The notes beneath the pieces were generated by a model. It was not told the DNA's origin and ran no database searches. It worked only from the letters and a program-made list of their open reading frames with translations. Positions 8,539-18,500 of a stretch of 64,000 nucleotides of DNA are shown here, piece after piece (positions within the stretch are counted from its first letter, which is position 1; the number at the start of each line of letters is the position of its first letter). Location: positions 107,464-171,463 of the forward strand of contig JAGSHD010000011.1 of NCBI GenBank assembly GCA_023954715.1, given 5' to 3'. Made by a program: the position numbers and the translations under genes. The DNA is from Candidatus Cloacimonadota bacterium. GTDB taxonomy: Bacteria > Muiribacteriota > UBA6191.

Positions 8539-11124
8539 TTAGTACAGGTTTTCATGGAGGCTAGGGTCTGTATCTTGATAGAATATATACTCTAAGACGG
8601 GTTGTAAGCCCCTTTTAGAGGAAAAATTACGGAGATGCTCTTTGATTTCTTGTTTGTTATGGATTGTTTCATTGTTAAAGCGATTGACTATTTGGTGGTA
8701 GGCTTTTTTGTGTTTTTGGAACAAGTTTTGGATTCTTTGAATTTGATCTTGGAGCTTTGGTTGGATTTTTTCTAAAACTTGATTGATTAGCTCATTGCGA
8801 GACTCTTGGTTATTGATCTGATTAATACTAAATCCTAAAAATAGGGTTGCTCCACCTTGTTGGTCTTTTTTATAGACTCCAGCGGTTTCTCCTGAGGTAT
8901 AAAATAAAAAGTTTTCAGAGTTGCTGGCGCTTGGAGTTAAAGTGTCTGGATAATAAAAACTAGGATTGTCGGCTAGGGTTGATTTACTTTGAGAAAATAG
9001 GATAGATTTAACCGCGCTAGAATCCTTAGAAAAATCTACGCCACAACTTTCTTTTAAAAAAGAAGAAAATCTTAAGTGATAAGCAAGGTTTTCACCAGAA
9101 AAAACGACACGGCCACCAGTGGAAATATAGTCTCTTAGTGTATTTTGCTCAATAGAAGATAGAGTGTCAAAGCTTTCTTGCTCTGTAAGCCAAAAGACTA
9201 AGTCATAAGCCAATATATCATCAGAAGCGATGGTATGGTTGATCATATCATAAGCGATATTTAGGGATTGTAATGAATTTTCAACTTTACTCATTTGATC
9301 ATTTTCTTTGGCATCTTTTACGATTAAGATGGCGGGGATGCTTGAGACTCGGTAATCAATTTGATCATGCATACGGTCTACGTTTAGTAAAAAAGGCTGA
9401 TCTTTTAACCCTGAAACTTCAATTTGTCCCCGATAAAGTCCTTCAAATAGGGTGACAGAGAGTGTACCATCATCGATAAGAAACTGTTTATCTTGATCAT
9501 CATATAGCTTTAAAACTCCGTTGATTTTAGTATCCTGGGAATCTACAATATTTATTGAGACTTCATGTTCTTGAGAGTTTTGTAAATCTATCATCAAGGA
9601 GTGCTTTTTTTGTTTTCGTATTGTTATTTCTTCTGTGTAAGTTCGAAAGCCTTGGGAGTTAAATGTAAGTTGGTAGGTCCCTTCTTTTAAAAAAAAGTTA
9701 AAAGCTCCAGTGGTCTTAGACACAAATGTTAGATCCCCCGGCTGAACCGATATTTTAGTGCTGGATTCAGGTCCATCAATCAAACCTTTTACGACACCTC
9801 CATGGACAGCTAAATCAATTGCTTGATAGGCATCTACGATATGAGTCTTTTTGCCATCAGCTAAACGGTGTGTAGTTTGAAGCAAGATTTTTTTTATGTG
9901 TTTAGGGCCTAGCTTAGGGTTTGCTTCTTGGATAAGAGCAATGATTGCTGCCACATAGTTGCTACTACAACTAGTACTTGAAATTTCGGCGTATTGTCCA
10001 TCGGGCAAAACAGAGATTATGTTTTCTCCGGGAGCAAAGAGCTCAGGTTTCTGATAGGTGATCCCTTCCCACTCAACCTCTGCTTTTGTAGAAAAAGTAG
10101 ATGGAGAACCATTGTTTGAGATCGATCCTATGGATATAGCATGAGGCAAACCAGCAGAAAGTGAAATTTTTTGGCTTTGTCCTGAATTACCAGAAGGAAA
10201 AATAGGAATCACTCCTAGTTTTTTCATGGTAGACAGGGCCTCCCAAAAAGGAAGCATTAACTCTTTGTTTAGGGTTAAGGTAGCCCAAGAGTTTGAGATG
10301 ACCTTTGGAAAGTCGTCAGTACTTGGATCATCATCAGGATCAAGTAACCATTGCATGGCAGTTAATATTGTACTAATCCGACTTGTATTATTATGGTGAA
10401 ACACCTTGGCGTGGTATATATGTGCGTCAGGGGTAATAGCAGTTTTTACCTTATTGTTTTTTGAACCGATTAAAATACCTAAGCTATTTGTAGCGTGTTC
10501 AATACTAGGGGATTTCCCGTCATATTGACTTGTAAAATCTTTGGAAGTAATCTGCTCTTCATTGAATAATGTGGGGTCAAAACCTGTATCGATTAATCCA
10601 ATCTTAGAGTTTTTACCAGTCATGTTGAAGTAGCTAGAGTTTCGGAGCTTAGATATACGTAAATGCTTTAACCCTTCAGAAATTTCACTGATCTCATGTG
10701 GCTCTAGAAGTCTTTTATGGGCGAGCCTAGGAAGAAAAACCTCTGAATCCATTTGAATGTATCGAATGTCATTTCTTTTGTGAATTTCTTCAATAAACTC
10801 TGCGGGACAGGTGATCCGCATACTATTAGAAACCCACAATGAATGCATTTTGTAATCTTGAAGTAATAAGAGGTGATCATTTTCAAAGGAGGCTTGTGAG
10901 GCTCTTACGTGCTGCTTGTGGCGTATTAAAATGTCGGTAGAGCTTTCCTTAATTCGATGTTTCTTGCCTTTGTGTTGCTTTCGGTAAACAGGTTTAAAAT
11001 GTATTAAAAAAGTTTTGATTACAGTAGGTCTATTATCAATTAGTTCTTGTACAGAAGGGCTAATCTGATTATAAGCGTATATACCATTAGTAATGGCAAA
11101 GAAAGTTACTAATAATTGAAGCAT
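8539..11124 (-). CDS. Secreted subtilisin-like (S8) serine protease with diverged active-site motifs
   Basis: The start at ATG 11124 is preferred over ATG 11151 because GAGG lies seven bases before it and the product starts with a signal peptide (MLQLLVTFFAITNGIYA). About 861 residues. Numbered from this start: an I9-like propeptide region lies around 35-130, then the S8 catalytic domain with Asp179 in LIDTG, His210 in EHATNS, the oxyanion Asn313 in PSGNSG and Ser385 in SSTSCSSN. The triad residues are all present, but the usual HGT and GTSMAxP contexts are altered to HAT and STSCSSN. After the protease domain come a carboxypeptidase-regulatory/PEGA-like beta domain (about 425-530) and a GATase-like alpha/beta domain (about 590-760) with a TGGRVVFSGE loop, then a helical tail. 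It should act outside the cell or in the periplasm. Confidence 0.8.
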   Translation of the reverse strand: MLQLLVTFFAITNGIYAYNQISPSVQELIDNRPTVIKTFLIHFKPVYRKQHKGKKHRIKESSTDILIRHKQHVRASQASFENDHLLLLQDYKMHSLWVSNSMRITCPAEFIEEIHKRNDIRYIQMDSEVFLPRLAHKRLLEPHEISEISEGLKHLRISKLRNSSYFNMTGKNSKIGLIDTGFDPTLFNEEQITSKDFTSQYDGKSPSIEHATNSLGILIGSKNNKVKTAITPDAHIYHAKVFHHNNTSRISTILTAMQWLLDPDDDPSTDDFPKVISNSWATLTLNKELMLPFWEALSTMKKLGVIPIFPSGNSGQSQKISLSAGLPHAISIGSISNNGSPSTFSTKAEVEWEGITYQKPELFAPGENIISVLPDGQYAEISSTSCSSNYVAAIIALIQEANPKLGPKHIKKILLQTTHRLADGKKTHIVDAYQAIDLAVHGGVVKGLIDGPESSTKISVQPGDLTFVSKTTGAFNFFLKEGTYQLTFNSQGFRTYTEEITIRKQKKHSLMIDLQNSQEHEVSINIVDSQDTKINGVLKLYDDQDKQFLIDDGTLSVTLFEGLYRGQIEVSGLKDQPFLLNVDRMHDQIDYRVSSIPAILIVKDAKENDQMSKVENSLQSLNIAYDMINHTIASDDILAYDLVFWLTEQESFDTLSSIEQNTLRDYISTGGRVVFSGENLAYHLRFSSFLKESCGVDFSKDSSAVKSILFSQSKSTLADNPSFYYPDTLTPSASNSENFLFYTSGETAGVYKKDQQGGATLFLGFSINQINNQESRNELINQVLEKIQPKLQDQIQRIQNLFQKHKKAYHQIVNRFNNETIHNKQEIKEHLRNFSSKRGLQPVLEYIFYQDTDPSLHENLY

Positions 11125-11378
11125 AAGTACCTCGGAGTATTGACTACCCATTCAGAGTTGGTGTTCTTGTAATCTGAAAAACCATAAAGCCCTATCAAAA
11201 CAAAATTTTGAACTGAATGAGTATCTTAAAAATATACACGCCATTAGCATGGGGTTTTCGTCAGTAAAAACAGGAAACCCATTTGTATTAGAGTATAAAA
11301 TTCATGTTTTTTATTTTTGTTAAAACAATGGTACACTTTCCACTCAATATTTCATAGCGAAAGCTACAAGGAGAAAGT

Positions 11379-11732
11379 ATGTTAAGCATTTATCATAACC
11401 CAAGATGTTCAAAAAGTAGGTTATCTTTACAAGTTTTAGAAGAATCTGGTCTAGACTTTAAAGTCAAAAAATATCTAGAAGACGGTCTGACAAAACCAGA
11501 GGTTGATACGATCTTATCTAGTTTAGGGTGTGAGCCTATTGAAATTTTTAGAACAAAAGAAAAAGAGTTTAAAGATCATAATTTGACTAAATCCTCTAGC
11601 AAAGAAGATCTTGTTAAGGCATTACTCGCAGCTCCCAAGTTGTTGGAGAGGCCAATTGTTTTAAACGAAAAGTCCGGAGTCATAGGTCGTCCAGTTGAAA
11701 ATACCCAAAACTTTGTGTCAAATCTAGTTTGA
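11379..11732 (+). CDS. ArsC/Spx-family thiol reductase (arsenate reductase-like)
   Basis: The 117-residue protein has the thioredoxin-like ArsC fold: catalytic Cys10 in YHNPRCSKSR, Arg58 in IFRTKE, and the RPIV (Arg91) and GRP (Arg104) signatures of glutaredoxin-dependent ArsC/YfgD proteins. Only one cysteine sits in the N-terminal loop, so it is not an Spx-type CxxC protein. The family reduces arsenate with glutathione and glutaredoxin, though chromosomal YfgD-like members without an ars operon may have other thiol roles. No arsenite pump or ArsR gene is adjacent. AAGGAG precedes the ATG at good spacing. The gene is single, with a weak hairpin about 100 bp downstream. Confidence 0.85.
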   Translation: MLSIYHNPRCSKSRLSLQVLEESGLDFKVKKYLEDGLTKPEVDTILSSLGCEPIEIFRTKEKEFKDHNLTKSSSKEDLVKALLAAPKLLERPIVLNEKSGVIGRPVENTQNFVSNLV

Positions 11733-11836
11733 TAGAGTTACAGACGGTTACTTTTCTTATATCAATCCTAGTAAAAAACTAAATTTGCAAATTTGTTTTT
11801 GGATTGCTCGGTTTAGGCTAGAGTCATGAAACATAG

Positions 11837-11857
11837 AAATCCACTTAACGTGGGTTT
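11837..11857 (+). terminator. Possible terminator after arsC-like gene
   Basis: AAATCCAC and GTGGGTTT form an 8-bp stem with one G-T pair and a 5-base loop, followed by TTCTATTTATT. The U-tract is interrupted, so this is a weak terminator candidate. Confidence 0.4.
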
Positions 11858-11992
11858 TCTATTTATTCAGTATATAATAATGGTATATCATAAAATTTTA
11901 TCATCTTAAACGAAGTCAAAAGGTCTTAAATAGTTAAGTGATTAATTTACATTACTTGTTGTTGTCTTAAGTTATAAATAAGCGGTATAAAA

Positions 11993-12460
11993 ATGAATTT
12001 AAAATTGATTATATTATTTTTAGCTCTTTCGCAGGTTGCTCTTCATTCTCAAGACCCAATTTCCAGGGAAGGCTTGATCATTAGTTTGCTATCTAGAATG
12101 GAGTCACTAGAGAAAAGAGTTCGATTTTTAGAAGAACAATTAATGAGACAGTCTCAGGTGAAACCTTTCGTGCAGTCAGTAGAGACTAAACCCTTAGCAA
12201 AAGTGCCTGTGAATGTTTCTAATGAACCTAAACCCTCTGATATGTCTTCAAAGTATGAGGCTTTTTTTTTAAAGAATGTTACACAAGCTTCTTGGAGAGT
12301 TAGAAAAATTCAGTGCAAACCAGACTTTATAAACAAAAAGGTCGAGTGCAACGCAGAGTTTCGGGTTAGTGGTAAAGTAGGGAGGAAGGCTCGACAAGTG
12401 GTTAGAGGTTTAGTTTTGTTAAATCCTGATTCTGAGCCGATCCGTGTTTTCAAATTTTAA
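11993..12460 (+). CDS. Small secreted coiled-coil protein, unknown function
   Basis: The 155-residue product starts with a signal peptide (MNLKLIILFLALSQVALHS). A short heptad-patterned helix follows (about residues 27-52, SLLSRMESLEKRVRFLEEQL), then a Pro/Lys-rich linker and a C-terminal domain of about 65 residues with two cysteines (KIQCKPD, KVECNAEF) and beta-strand character. Trimeric or dimeric assembly through the coiled coil is likely. I do not recognise the family. The ribosome binding site is weak. The stop codon is one base from the stop of the small convergent gene on the other strand. Confidence 0.6.
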   Translation: MNLKLIILFLALSQVALHSQDPISREGLIISLLSRMESLEKRVRFLEEQLMRQSQVKPFVQSVETKPLAKVPVNVSNEPKPSDMSSKYEAFFLKNVTQASWRVRKIQCKPDFINKKVECNAEFRVSGKVGRKARQVVRGLVLLNPDSEPIRVFKF

Positions 12461-12461
12461 T

Positions 12462-12650
12462 TTATTTTGAATTAACTAATGCATCATGAAATAGAGCTTC
12501 AAGCATTGCATCTATCATGGTGTCGTCCTCAAGTAGGTTGAGAAGCTCTTCGTCTGTCATAACATCTTCAACATACAAAGAAGACTTCTCTTCTATTTGT
12601 GCAAATGTTTTCTTTTTTTGCCAGTCTGATATTTGTATAATTTTTCCCAT
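12462..12650 (-). CDS. Small acidic protein, possible gene
   Basis: This 62-residue reading frame encodes an acidic, helix-rich protein with an EDVMTDEELLNLLEDD core and no membrane segment. Its stop codon is one base from the stop of the gene at 11993-12460, a tidy convergent arrangement that favours a real gene. No clear ribosome binding site precedes its ATG and the family is not recognised. It is the only open frame of reasonable composition at the edge of a large gene-free region, so it remains tentative. Confidence 0.4.
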   Translation of the reverse strand: MGKIIQISDWQKKKTFAQIEEKSSLYVEDVMTDEELLNLLEDDTMIDAMLEALFHDALVNSK

Positions 12651-13398
12651 AACATGAACAGTTTCGACGGCTGTAGGAGAAGTCTATATAGGCTTGATTT
12701 TGCCAATAGTCAAAAAGCGAAGGTTTCTCGTGATTTTTGGCTACATCTTAAAAATGCGCTAGAAAAAAGTGAGAAAATCCATCATTTTTTCAGATTGTGG
12801 GTATACAAACTATATAGGTAATATATGAGATCTATTATATATACCCACTCAGAATGAGTTTAAAGTTGTAGGGAAAATCAAAAAAAACATCAGCTTGGGG
12901 CTCTAGTAGGTAAAGCCAGGGAAGCCAATCACTTAAGGATATAAATTAGTTACCCCATCCCAATTTAACAGAGGTTTTGAGATCTATAATATAAGGGGTA
13001 TAAAAACAACCTCTATAATATATAGAGTAATAAGGGGCTCTTTAGGTGCTCAACTTATAATAAGTATTAAAAGTGGAGCATTTATATAAATTAGGAGTAG
13101 CTTGTGTATTTATTTTACAAAACCATCACAAGCCATCTAATGCGATAAGTAGATGTAATCTGTTTCATTCTAAACTGAATATCCGTTAAAAACTCCAAAT
13201 TGGAACAGAAATCTATTGAATAAATCATAGATATTATGAAGGACTGATTAGCTTTATACAAAAAGTAATATTTTGATGAGATAATGTATACATCTGCATA
13301 CAAGAGCAATTATTTACTAAAAAAAAGTTAAATCTTAGTCAAATAAAATCGAAAGTAATGTTATAACTAGTTCATGAGAAAAAAGTTTACGAAAAACT
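12651..13398. other. Gene-free, hairpin-rich AT region
   Basis: About 750 bp upstream of the porin promoter hold no convincing gene. What is visible: two copies of GAGATCTATWATATA (12828, 12979); an inverted repeat GAGGTT / AACCTC (12971-12976 and 13008-13013); directly after it a perfect hairpin CTCTATA-ATA-TATAGAG (13011-13027); and a more GC-rich patch (about 12895-12970) in which GGTAA and TTACC can pair over a distance. The patch could be part of a structured RNA, but I match it to no known family. The short open frames here lack ribosome binding sites and good composition. Confidence 0.5.
12828..12993 (+). repeat. Two direct copies of a GAGATCTAT-type motif
   Basis: GAGATCTATTATATATACCC at 12828-12847 and GAGATCTATAATATA at 12979-12993 share 14 of their first 15 bases. 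Both are followed within a few bases by a CCC or GGGG tract. They may be binding sites or parts of a structured leader; the function is unknown. Confidence 0.4.
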
Positions 13399-13427
13399 TG
13401 ATTTTCATCGAAGCAGGGATTATAATT
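13399..13427 (+). promoter_or_regulatory. Sigma70-type promoter of the SLH porin gene
   Basis: TTGATT (13399-13404), a 17-base spacer and a perfect TATAAT (13422-13427). Transcription would start near 13434, giving a 5' leader of about 70 bases that ends in a strong AGGAAGGG ribosome binding site before ATG 13507. Confidence 0.75.
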
Positions 13428-13506
13428 CTCGGCTTTTAGAAATTAAAATTAAATAATAATAATAAGATAGAAATTATTAACAAACAACTTAGGAAGGGAA
13501 CTCAAA

Positions 13507-15123
13507 ATGAGAAGACTTTTAGGAACATTGGCAGTTAGTGCCACAATTTTAGCAACATCACATGCTGCAAGTCCATTCACAGACGTATCATCAAACCACT
13601 GGGCATATGACGCAGTTAACACTGTAGTACAGTCAGGTTTAATGAAAGGTTACACAGGCGGAATGTTTAAAGGTGGAGAAAAAGTATCTAGATACCAAAT
13701 GGCTATCATCGTTTCTCGATTACATGACAAAATCGCTACTGGTGGATCAGCAAACGTTTCTCCAGATGTAATGCAAGCAATGGATCGTCTTGGTGAAGAA
13801 TTCATGGACGAACTAGATTTAATCGGAGCTAGATTAACAGCTCTAGAAAACGCTTTCCATGAGCATGTATCTACTACTGATGGTGCTACAATGTCTACAG
13901 ACGGATTCAAATTCTCTGGAGATACAAGAGTAAGAACAGAATTCAGAAACATTGATTATGCAGCAAATTCTGGTTTTTATGACGAAGATACTCAAACTTT
14001 AGTAAGAACTAACTTAAACATCGATAAGTCTGTTGATAAGGCTGACTTTCATGTTCAACTACAGCACTCAACAACAATGGGTGATGCAACTGGTGCAGCT
14101 GGTACTCAATTAGAGTTACATGAAGCATATGTTAACTTACATATTGGTGATTCCTCTTCATTAAAAATGGGTCGACAAGAGGTTAGCCGTGGAAACGAAA
14201 GTTTAATCGGAAGCGTTAACTGGTCAAACACTCCAATGTCTTATGATGGATTTGTTTTCTCTTCAAATACTGATTCTTTTGATTACAAATTATGGACTTT
14301 AAGTGTAGCTAATAACGGTAACACTTTTGGTGCTCTTCCTGTTGCTGGAACTGTTGATACTCAATTAAACGGTGCTGATGCATGGTGGAAAGATGTATTT
14401 GATGGTGCTTTGCACGTACATTACTACAACAGAGTTGATGGAGATGCAGCAGCTACAGCTGGAGATCGTTTAGATACTTACGGATTTGATTGGACTAGAA
14501 CTCATAACGAGTGGGACTTCTATGTACAGTACGCTAAGCAAGGTGGAAACGATGGTGCAGCTGGATCTTTAGTAGACTACGATGGTGACATGATGAACTT
14601 GAAGGTTATGTATGATTTCGATAACGGGCACAAAGCTGGTTTAGAATATACTAACTACTCTGGTGATGATGCTGGTGCTGTTGGAGCTTCTGTTAATAGT
14701 AACGGAGCTTTCGAAGCATTATACCCTACTGGACATAAGTTCTTAGGTGCTGCTGACATCTTTACTCAGTCTAACATCGAAGACATTACTATTCACTGGA
14801 CTAAGAAAGCAAACGAAAGAAACACTTTTGGTTTAGCTTACCATATGTTCAAATTGGACAACTCTAATACTGCTGTAGGTTTAAACGCTGCTAATACTGC
14901 TGGGTTTATTGCTCCAACTTTAACACCAGGAACTACTTCATTCAATGATGATTTAGGTACTGAATTAGATTTATTCTGGAAGCACACTTACTCTAAAAAC
15001 GTAGATTTTAAAGTAGGATATGCAATGTTTAGCGCTGGAGATTACTTCACAGCTAACAAAGCTGCTGGAACTGTAGCTCCTGATTCTAACTTCGGTTGGG
15101 TATCAACTTCAGTAAAATTCTAA
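13507..15123 (+). CDS. SLH-domain outer-membrane porin
   Basis: This 538-residue protein has, in order, a signal peptide (1-20, ending SHAA), one S-layer homology domain (about 23-76, FTDVSSNHWAYDAV ... SRYQMAIIVSRL), a short coiled coil (about 85-120) and a beta-barrel domain (133-538) of alternating amphipathic strands with aromatic girdles, ending in the Phe-terminated strand STSVKF. This is the SLH-porin plan, in which the SLH and coiled coil bind cell-wall polymers or peptidoglycan and anchor the outer membrane while the barrel forms a diffusion channel. Codon use is more regular than in neighbours (many GCT, GGT, AAC, ACT codons), and the promoter, ribosome binding site and terminator are all near ideal, consistent with a very abundant protein. 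It forms a single-gene transcription unit. Confidence 0.9.
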   Translation: MRRLLGTLAVSATILATSHAASPFTDVSSNHWAYDAVNTVVQSGLMKGYTGGMFKGGEKVSRYQMAIIVSRLHDKIATGGSANVSPDVMQAMDRLGEEFMDELDLIGARLTALENAFHEHVSTTDGATMSTDGFKFSGDTRVRTEFRNIDYAANSGFYDEDTQTLVRTNLNIDKSVDKADFHVQLQHSTTMGDATGAAGTQLELHEAYVNLHIGDSSSLKMGRQEVSRGNESLIGSVNWSNTPMSYDGFVFSSNTDSFDYKLWTLSVANNGNTFGALPVAGTVDTQLNGADAWWKDVFDGALHVHYYNRVDGDAAATAGDRLDTYGFDWTRTHNEWDFYVQYAKQGGNDGAAGSLVDYDGDMMNLKVMYDFDNGHKAGLEYTNYSGDDAGAVGASVNSNGAFEALYPTGHKFLGAADIFTQSNIEDITIHWTKKANERNTFGLAYHMFKLDNSNTAVGLNAANTAGFIAPTLTPGTTSFNDDLGTELDLFWKHTYSKNVDFKVGYAMFSAGDYFTANKAAGTVAPDSNFGWVSTSVKF

Positions 15124-15155
15124 TTAAAACTTATATAGTTTAAATAGATAAAAAG

Positions 15156-15191
15156 ATCACCTTCTTGTTTTCAAGAAGGTGATTTTTTTTT
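15156..15191 (+). terminator. Strong terminator of the porin gene
   Basis: A perfect 12-bp stem (ATCACCTTCTTG / CAAGAAGGTGAT) with a TTTT loop is followed by nine T residues, 33 bases after the porin stop codon. Confidence 0.95.
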
Positions 15192-15598
15192 GTATAAAAC
15201 AAATTTGTAAAAACAGCTACTAATAAAATATATAGTGAAGTAAATAGTATCCAATAAAGATACACACGATGTAAGAGTAACAGAACAGCTTAGATTAAAA
15301 GGTATATTTTAGAATTGTTAATTGATATATGTTTAGCTTAATTGATGGGTATGGTATAATTTAGGAAAATTACCATGGAAGAACTCTGTTTGATTGAGCA
15401 AATTGTCGATAAATAGCAAAGAGAATCACTACTATTATCCCAGATTTGATTAGGCGGGGGTGCCCAATTAAATACTTTTTTAACTTCTAATATGGTAGTA
15501 GCACTGCATTGTCAAACACAGACTACTTTTACGTAGATTAAAGGTGCAAAAATTAATATAGCTTGGCCTAGCTACATAGGCATAAAAAATGGGGATTT
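15192..15598 (+). promoter_or_regulatory. Long gene-free leader region of the giant secreted protein gene
   Basis: About 400 bp without a convincing gene. TATAAT at 15355-15360 has only a poor -35 (TTTAGC, 17 bases upstream); if used, the 5' leader would be about 230 bases. It contains a 13-codon frame with AGGA upstream (15375-15416), a GC-rich patch near 15453-15468 and an inverted repeat GCCTA / TAGGC (15566-15581) shortly before the GGGG ribosome binding site. No known riboswitch consensus was recognised. Confidence 0.35.
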
Positions 15599-18500
15599 AT
15601 GAAATATTTATTTACACTATTACTCTTAGTTTGTATAAACTCAGGGAGTTTAATTCAAGCATCTATAGATCTAGAGACTCTGAAAAGTGGAGAAAACTCA
15701 ACTTTTGGAGTTTGGTCGACTCAAAATAAATCATGGTCATTTTGGTCTACAAATAAAAAATACACTAATAAGATCTCTCATTTGAACTCACTAGAGGCGA
15801 TATACCCGGGGATTGGATATCATGTTGTGGGGCAGGTAGCCAATAGCATAGAGACAGAAATACAGCAAAATTTACAAAAAGTGTCTGTACTTGTTAGAAA
15901 TGCAGGATGGGCTTACATTAACTTAGCTAACTCAGAGCCGTTCAGCTTAAGTGCAGAAACACTAAATAAAATAGATGAAGTAAACTATTTTGATGACAGC
16001 TCACAAACTTGGGTACAATGGAAGTCTAACTCAAGCCAAACATTGTTTGCAATACCGGAGCATACCTCATTTTGGATTAAGGCCAATAAGGCTAACGTAG
16101 AGATAAATCAAGATAATGCGAAGCAGTACTCCATCGAAGGTGGAGTTGTGTTACATACAAAAAATGTAAAGCCTCACCTAGGGTTTAGCTTACAGTCTGA
16201 ACTTATAGAAAAAGTAAGTGATGTATCTTATGTCTTAAACAAGCAACAAAGTTCAGATGGGTTTTATATAAACTTAAACTCATTTCATCCTGAGGGAGTT
16301 TCTTTAGAATATTTAAAAGTAGAAGAGACAAGAGTTTCACATGGTGTGTCAAACAAGAGGTTTGTATTCATTCGATCACGATATCAAAGTGCCTACGCCA
16401 ATGAAAGAGTGTTTGTCAATCCAGATTACAATGAGTTTTTAGAGTACAAAGTCATTGCGAAAGTGTTAAACTCTGATCCAAGTGTTGAGACTTTTTCTGT
16501 ACGAGTAAAAGATCAACGAATGACTCCTTTGAAAAACTTGTTTAACAATTTGAAAAGATCGTCAAGACTACGTTCCCCAGCAAATATAAGTGCCAATGAG
16601 ATTGACATGATTGAGCTAAGTGTTTCAGGAGAAGGTATTTCTCCCACACAAATTCAGACATATCCTGCTAACACTGTTGAGGCCCAAATTAGTATTATTG
16701 CAGGGCCGCAGCGTACATTTCTAGTTAGATATTTTGATCAATTTGGTGATGTAATGAAACAAGCATCAACTACAATGGATGTGTTAGATAGTATTCAAAG
16801 CCCCATACGATTAGAAAGTAAAGAGTTGGGCTTTGCTCCAATTGAGCTAAGTCATCTAGCAGGAGAATATCAAGAAGCAATTGATCTAAATTTATCCATA
16901 GCAAGCGGTAAACTGTTTTACACTTTAGACGGAACAAACCCAAAACTCGAAGGTTCGACTGCATTAGAGACAGACTCGGTTAGTATTCCAATCAACGCAA
17001 CCACACTTTTAAAGGTATTCATTGAAGATGAAAATGGAGTTCGTAGTGGTGTCTTTTCATATCTTTATGAATTAGGGGGATCACCAACTGTAAGTGCTGA
17101 TGTGTTGACAGCTTCGTATCAAGGAGAGTATGAATCTCCTGTTCAACTAAGGTTTAATTCAAACTTTGCCAATACAACCATATTTTATAGTATCAATGAA
17201 ACAACAGTTTCTACATCATCCACTTCAGCAGTTGCCCCGTTTACGATTGTGTTAACCGATCCAAGCGAAATAAAATATTTTGGAGAAAGTTCCCTTGGAT
17301 ATCAAAGTACCAGTCAAGAGTTAAACATAGCTCTTTTACCTTCAGAGTTTTCAGAAGATCCAAATGTTGATCTACAAATTGAGGGGACATTTTTTAACAG
17401 CAAATATATCTGGCCTGTAGACCTTAACTTTAGTGCAAATCTCCCAGAGACAAAAATTTATTATAGTACAAACTCAGCTCCAGTAACTACCCAATCGAGT
17501 TATGTGATTGCACCTGCAACAATGACTTTAGATCAAGATACCAGTTTACAATATTTTGCAGAGTCGGTAGTTGGAAATAACAGCCCGATTATCACTGAAG
17601 AGTTTATCGGCTACAATGAGGGTGAAATCAGTCCAGAAGTCACGGTTGAATTTTCAAAACCAGGTGTAAGTGGCCGCTATACATATCCAGTGACAGCAAC
17701 ATTTACAGGGATCCCAGGTACATTAGTTTATTTTGCAACGGATGGATCAAACCCAGCAAACTTGACCAGCTCTGTTGTAGCTCCTCACAGTATAGAGATT
17801 ACAGAAGATACTTTGATTCGCTGGTATGGCTCTGTTGCAGATACTGTAAATTCAGATCAACATAGTTTACAAGTTTTAGAGTTTGTTGAAAACTTCTACG
17901 AGTCACGAGATGTGGATATCTCATCAACTGGTGATCGAAGCTACTCCGGCGTTTTGTACGGAGGAGAGCAGTTAAGCTTATTTATTAATGGACAAGACCA
18001 AACTCAACTGGTTCAGTTTAGTAATGAAAATACAGGATACGCTTATGAAATACCTTCGGATCAAGCACTTAGTTCAATTGTTTTGACAATAAAAAATGAA
18101 GAAGGGGACGAATTAGCAATATTTGAAGAAGAAGTTATTAATCCAAGTTTAAATCATATTCTTGGGGGAGCAAACTTTGGTTTACCATCACAGTATATGA
18201 GCTTGGATGCTTTAGGTGGATTTGGTTCAGCAACTTTTGATTATGAAAAAAATGAAAAAGTATTTTTTAACTCTATGACAGGATCTTTGTTTAAAGTAGA
18301 TACACTAGGAGTCTCTACTTTGATTCAAAACTTTGAAGAAATTGCAGGGATTCTTCAACTAAAAGTTCGTCTTGAAAACAGCAATCAGCAAGAGCAAGGG
18401 TTTTATGCAAAACTACAAGAATATGGAGAAAGAACAGGTGCTGTAGCAGCCAAAGATGGTGAGTATCTTATAAGTAGCCATGACTGGTTAGAGGCTCCAA

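Noticed and set aside
12633-12821. Plus-strand 62-codon frame overlapping the small minus-strand gene
   Set aside because: No ribosome binding site, unlikely composition (many Lys, His, Arg, Trp) and it overlaps a better candidate.
12895-12970. tRNA or cobalamin-type element in the gene-free region
   Set aside because: No cloverleaf or B12-box could be built; only isolated short pairings are present.
15375-15416. 13-codon frame with AGGA upstream as a leader peptide
   Set aside because: No codon bias typical of attenuators and no terminator/antiterminator pair could be drawn; kept only as a remark in the region entry.
15420-15560. Possible riboswitch (c-di-GMP or other) in the giant gene's leader
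   Set aside because: No conserved riboswitch core could be matched by eye; the GC-rich patch alone is not enough.
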